Of a stretch of 24,751 nucleotides of DNA, positions 23,139 through 24,751 are shown piece after piece. The notes beneath the pieces were generated by a model that saw only the letters and a list, made by a program, of their open reading frames with translations, was not told where the DNA came from and ran no database searches. Both the position numbers and the translations under genes were made by a program. How positions within the stretch are numbered: the stretch's first letter is position 1; each line of letters starts with the position of its first letter. This DNA is from Acetatifactor sp. (lineage in GTDB: Bacteria > Bacillota > Clostridia > Lachnospirales > Lachnospiraceae), in NCBI GenBank assembly GCA_016293615.1, contig JAEDDX010000044.1, positions 1-24,751 on the forward strand, read 5' to 3'.

Positions 23139-23167
23139 TTGACTTAAAAAGAGCAAAAAGCTATGAT
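23139..23167 (+). promoter_or_regulatory. Promoter of mecA
   Basis: TTGACT (23139-23144), 17 bases, TATGAT (23162-23167). The predicted start near 23174 gives a 43-base leader with GGAAGG before the ATG. The -35 lies within a small hairpin, GCTCTT/AAGAGC (23135-23154). Confidence 0.75.
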
Positions 23168-23216
23168 ACTTGTTATCAGCCGGCATGTCTGCATGCAGAA
23201 AGGAAGGGTTAGGTAT

Positions 23217-23930
23217 ATGAAAATAGAAAAAGTTAGCGACAATCAGATCCGCTGCACGCTCACCCGGGACGATCTGGTCAGCCGCGATATCAAGATCAGC
23301 GAACTTGCATACGGCACCGAAAAAGCGAAGACCCTTTTTCGTGACATGATGCGCCAGGCCAATCAGGATTTTGGATTTGAGGCGGATGATATTCCGCTGA
23401 TGATAGAGGCCGTTCCGCTCAATTCGGAGTGTATCGTACTGATCATTACAAAGGTGGAAGACCCGGAGGAGCTGGACACCCGTTTTTCCCGCTTTGCCCC
23501 GTCGGTATCGGAGCAGGAGGACCGGCTTCTCGCGCAGGAACAGGACGACTACGAGGATGCCCTTGACGCCCTGCGGAGGCTTCAGGCGGACGCCCCCGCA
23601 TCCCCGGACGAGACGGCGGACACCTCCGATGCGTCAGGCCCCGTCTCCGCGGTCTTTCGCATGCGTACCCTGCAGACGGTTCTGAATGCCTGTCAGGTCA
23701 TCGCAGGCGGGTATGGTGCCGAAAGCACTCTCTTCAAAGCAAAGGACGATACTTACTACCTGCATCTGAGCACTCCTCAGGGTGCCGACGCAGCCTTCAA
23801 AAAGGCCTGCAACATTCTCTCCGAGTACGGCGTACTGCAAAAAGGAGCTTCCTTCAGCCGCGGCTTCCTCTCGGAGCACTTTGAGACCCTGATCGCCGAA
23901 CGCGCGGTTCAAACGCTCGGCAGAAGCTGA
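23217..23930 (+). CDS. mecA: MecA-family ClpC adaptor protein
   Basis: 237 residues from ATG 23217, with AAGGAAGG upstream; the open frame begins earlier but inside the promoter region. The N-terminal substrate-binding part MKIEKVSDNQIRCTLTRDDL with FFRDMM-like LFRDMMRQANQDFGFE (about 1-80) and the phrase MIEAVPLNSECIVLIITKVE match MecA. An acidic linker (about 95-140, rich in Asp, Glu, Ala and Pro) leads to the C-terminal ClpC-binding domain (about 143-228). By family it delivers proteins to ClpCP and activates ClpC; in Bacillus it targets ComK, which is not expected here, so targets are unknown. It is a single gene ending at the long inverted repeat at 23972. Confidence 0.92.
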   Translation: MKIEKVSDNQIRCTLTRDDLVSRDIKISELAYGTEKAKTLFRDMMRQANQDFGFEADDIPLMIEAVPLNSECIVLIITKVEDPEELDTRFSRFAPSVSEQEDRLLAQEQDDYEDALDALRRLQADAPASPDETADTSDASGPVSAVFRMRTLQTVLNACQVIAGGYGAESTLFKAKDDTYYLHLSTPQGADAAFKKACNILSEYGVLQKGASFSRGFLSEHFETLIAERAVQTLGRS

Positions 23931-23971
23931 AATCCGCACGGGCTTCGCAGCCGCGCATTGTTTTTCCTTCT

Positions 23972-24029
23972 TTACAGACGCGAAGACCCTCCCCTGGTGT
24001 ATGACCGGGGAGGGTCTTCGCGTCTGTAA
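23972..24029. terminator. Perfect 23-bp inverted repeat between convergent genes
   Basis: The left arm 23972-23994 (begins TTACAGACGCGAAG) and right arm 24007-24029 are exact complements, with a 12-base loop. It lies 42 bases after mecA and 3 bases after the stop of the minus-strand DUF1858 gene. Neither side has a U-run, so it is not a classic intrinsic terminator. The stem is strong enough to stop or protect both mRNA 3' ends. Confidence 0.6.
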
Positions 24030-24032
24030 TTA

Positions 24033-24224
24033 CTACAAAGCTTCGATTGCCTTCATCAGCTCATCGATGTCGATGCCGTGTACCATGGCTGCTTCCTCAA
24101 GGGATTCGCCCTGTGCGGAGGGACATCCCAGACAATGCATGCCTGCTTCCAAAAGAACGGGTGCAACTGCGGGATTTGCGCGCAGGATTTCACCGATTGT
24201 CATTTCCTTCGTAATTCCGGTCAT
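24033..24224 (-). CDS. DUF1858 domain protein (hybrid-cluster-associated disulfide type)
   Basis: 63 residues from ATG 24224, with AAAGGAG 6 bases upstream. It begins MTGITKEMTIGEILRANPAV and carries the conserved pair C31 and C34 in GMHCLGCPSAQ, then a short helical end (ESLEEAAMVHGIDIDELMKA). This is the whole DUF1858 domain, thought to act in redox reactions or metal handling in anaerobes; no enzyme partner is next to it. It has its own promoter and is probably made alone. Confidence 0.93.
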   Translation of the reverse strand: MTGITKEMTIGEILRANPAVAPVLLEAGMHCLGCPSAQGESLEEAAMVHGIDIDELMKAIEAL

Positions 24225-24285
24225 AGCTTTCTCCTTTCTGCAATGAATGCTGTCGGGCTGCACAGCCCGCACCTCATCGTCTGTT

Positions 24286-24314
24286 ATTATAGTACCTTCC
24301 CCGGAATCTGACAA
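24286..24314 (-). promoter_or_regulatory. Promoter of the DUF1858 gene
   Basis: On the minus strand TTGTCA (24314-24309), 17 bases, TATAAT (24291-24286): five of six and six of six matches. The leader of about 55 bases contains a 6-bp hairpin CGGGCT/AGCCCG (24269-24254). Confidence 0.8.
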
Positions 24315-24407
24315 GTTATTCTTCTCTAAAGCCAATGATTCCGGACATTTTTTTTCAGACGGCACGGTCATTTGTAAAAAAAGTATAAAACCTTGCAGAT
24401 CTCAGTC

Positions 24408-24419
24408 TTTGTATACAAA
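24408..24419. promoter_or_regulatory. Palindrome upstream of the pflB promoter
   Basis: TTTGTATACAAA is a perfect 12-base palindrome 18 bases before the -35. A second small one, CACTGTAGTG (24426-24435), lies between. They could bind a regulator, but neither matches the Rex form TTGTTAAN4TTAACAA closely. Confidence 0.3.
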
Positions 24420-24437
24420 AAAGTACACTGTAGTGCC

Positions 24438-24466
24438 TTGACTGTACATGCCCTTTTTCTTATAAT
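24438..24466 (+). promoter_or_regulatory. Promoter of pyruvate formate-lyase gene
   Basis: TTGACT (24438-24443), 17 bases, TATAAT (24461-24466), a near-consensus promoter fit for a highly expressed gene. The leader is about 62 bases, A/T-rich and without strong structure. Confidence 0.85.
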
Positions 24467-24534
24467 GAAATCAAGGATTAGAAGAATTTTTATTCTTTCA
24501 TATACTAATTCAATTTTATAGGAGGTATTTTATT

Positions 24535-24751
24535 ATGAAACCAATTGAAACCGATTTCGTGCGCGGTAAGTGGGACAAAGAAGTCAATGTTCGTGACTTC
24601 ATCCAGAGAAACTATCATCCCTATGACGGTGATGAGAGCTTCTTGGCCGCTCCTACCCAGAACACCAAAGACTTGTGGGCTATGGTACTGGATCTTCAGA
24701 AGAAGGAAAGAGAAGCAGGCGGCGTTCTTGATATGGACACCAAGGTTGTTT
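24535..24751 (+). CDS. pflB: Formate C-acetyltransferase (pyruvate formate-lyase), N-terminal part
   Basis: The first 72 residues, cut by the window end. FVRGKWDKEVNVRDFIQRNY followed by HPYDGDESFLAAPTQNTKDLW is the standard PFL beginning. The enzyme splits pyruvate with CoA into acetyl-CoA and formate using a glycyl radical; the catalytic cysteines and glycine lie beyond the window, as would the activating enzyme gene pflA. ATG 24535 follows a perfect AGGAGGT (24520-24526). With the near-consensus promoter, strong expression and a fermentative life are expected. Confidence 0.95.
   Translation, partial: MKPIETDFVRGKWDKEVNVRDFIQRNYHPYDGDESFLAAPTQNTKDLWAMVLDLQKKEREAGGVLDMDTKVV

Noticed and set aside
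24408..24419. Rex-type redox operator before pflB
   Set aside because: TTTGTATACAAA is a clean palindrome but lacks the TTGTTAA/TTAACAA arms and spacing of Rex sites; kept only as a low-confidence regulatory palindrome.
1..24751. CRISPR arrays, tRNA/rRNA genes, insertion sequences, phage or defence genes
   Set aside because: No evenly spaced repeats, cloverleaf or rRNA stretches, transposase motifs or known defence domains were seen on either strand.

Overview
The window is a chromosomal segment of an anaerobic Firmicute, most likely a member of the Lachnospiraceae/Clostridia. Signs of this are a ten-gene F-type ATP synthase operon whose c subunit carries a Na+-site signature, MecA, CwlD and SleB-type wall hydrolases, energy-coupling-factor (ECF) S components, pyruvate formate-lyase, and strong purine-rich ribosome binding sites. 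There are no tRNA or rRNA genes, no CRISPR array and no transposase. Most of the window is core metabolism and cell-envelope housekeeping. The unusual material is in the joints between genes.

Layout. 1-1178 (+): 3' end of an AgrC-like GHKL sensor kinase overlapping a LytTR response regulator. 1179-1480: no intact gene; a scrap of histidine kinase (-) and a second copy of the bioY 3' end (+). 1480-2146 (+): BirA operator/promoter and bioY. 2158-2682 (-): unknown membrane-anchored protein. 2746-3338 (+): promoter, preQ1-like riboswitch and queT, closed by a strong two-way terminator at 3371-3406. 3417-7579 (-): an 844-residue membrane-anchored protein with a C39-like tail, a SAM methyltransferase cut from its N-terminal domain by an in-frame TAA, and a small unknown protein. 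7728-14944 (-): atpZ-I-B-E-F-H-A-G-D-C from a promoter so close to atpZ that its mRNA may be leaderless. 15126-15602 (+): DUF402 protein, divergent from atp.

15612-19612 (-): sua5-rpiB-upp-dCMP deaminase-SleB-like hydrolase. This recalls the ywlC-ywlF-upp-atp neighbourhood of Bacillus. 19685-20407 (-): CwlD amidase. 20547-22262 (-): SH3/GH18 hydrolase with its own promoter and terminator. 22470-22706 (-): small unknown protein. 22707-23216: a 510-base gap with five hairpins and the mecA promoter. 23217-23930 (+): mecA. 23972-24029: a perfect 23-bp inverted repeat between convergent genes. 24033-24224 (-): DUF1858 protein. 24438-end (+): promoter and 5' end of pyruvate formate-lyase.

I found no defence island or clearly new multi-gene system. 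The best leads are the split methyltransferase, the structured region before mecA, the 844-residue protein whose peptidase-like domain lacks the usual histidine, the terminator-like hairpin inside a coding region after atpC, and the relic-filled gap before bioY.
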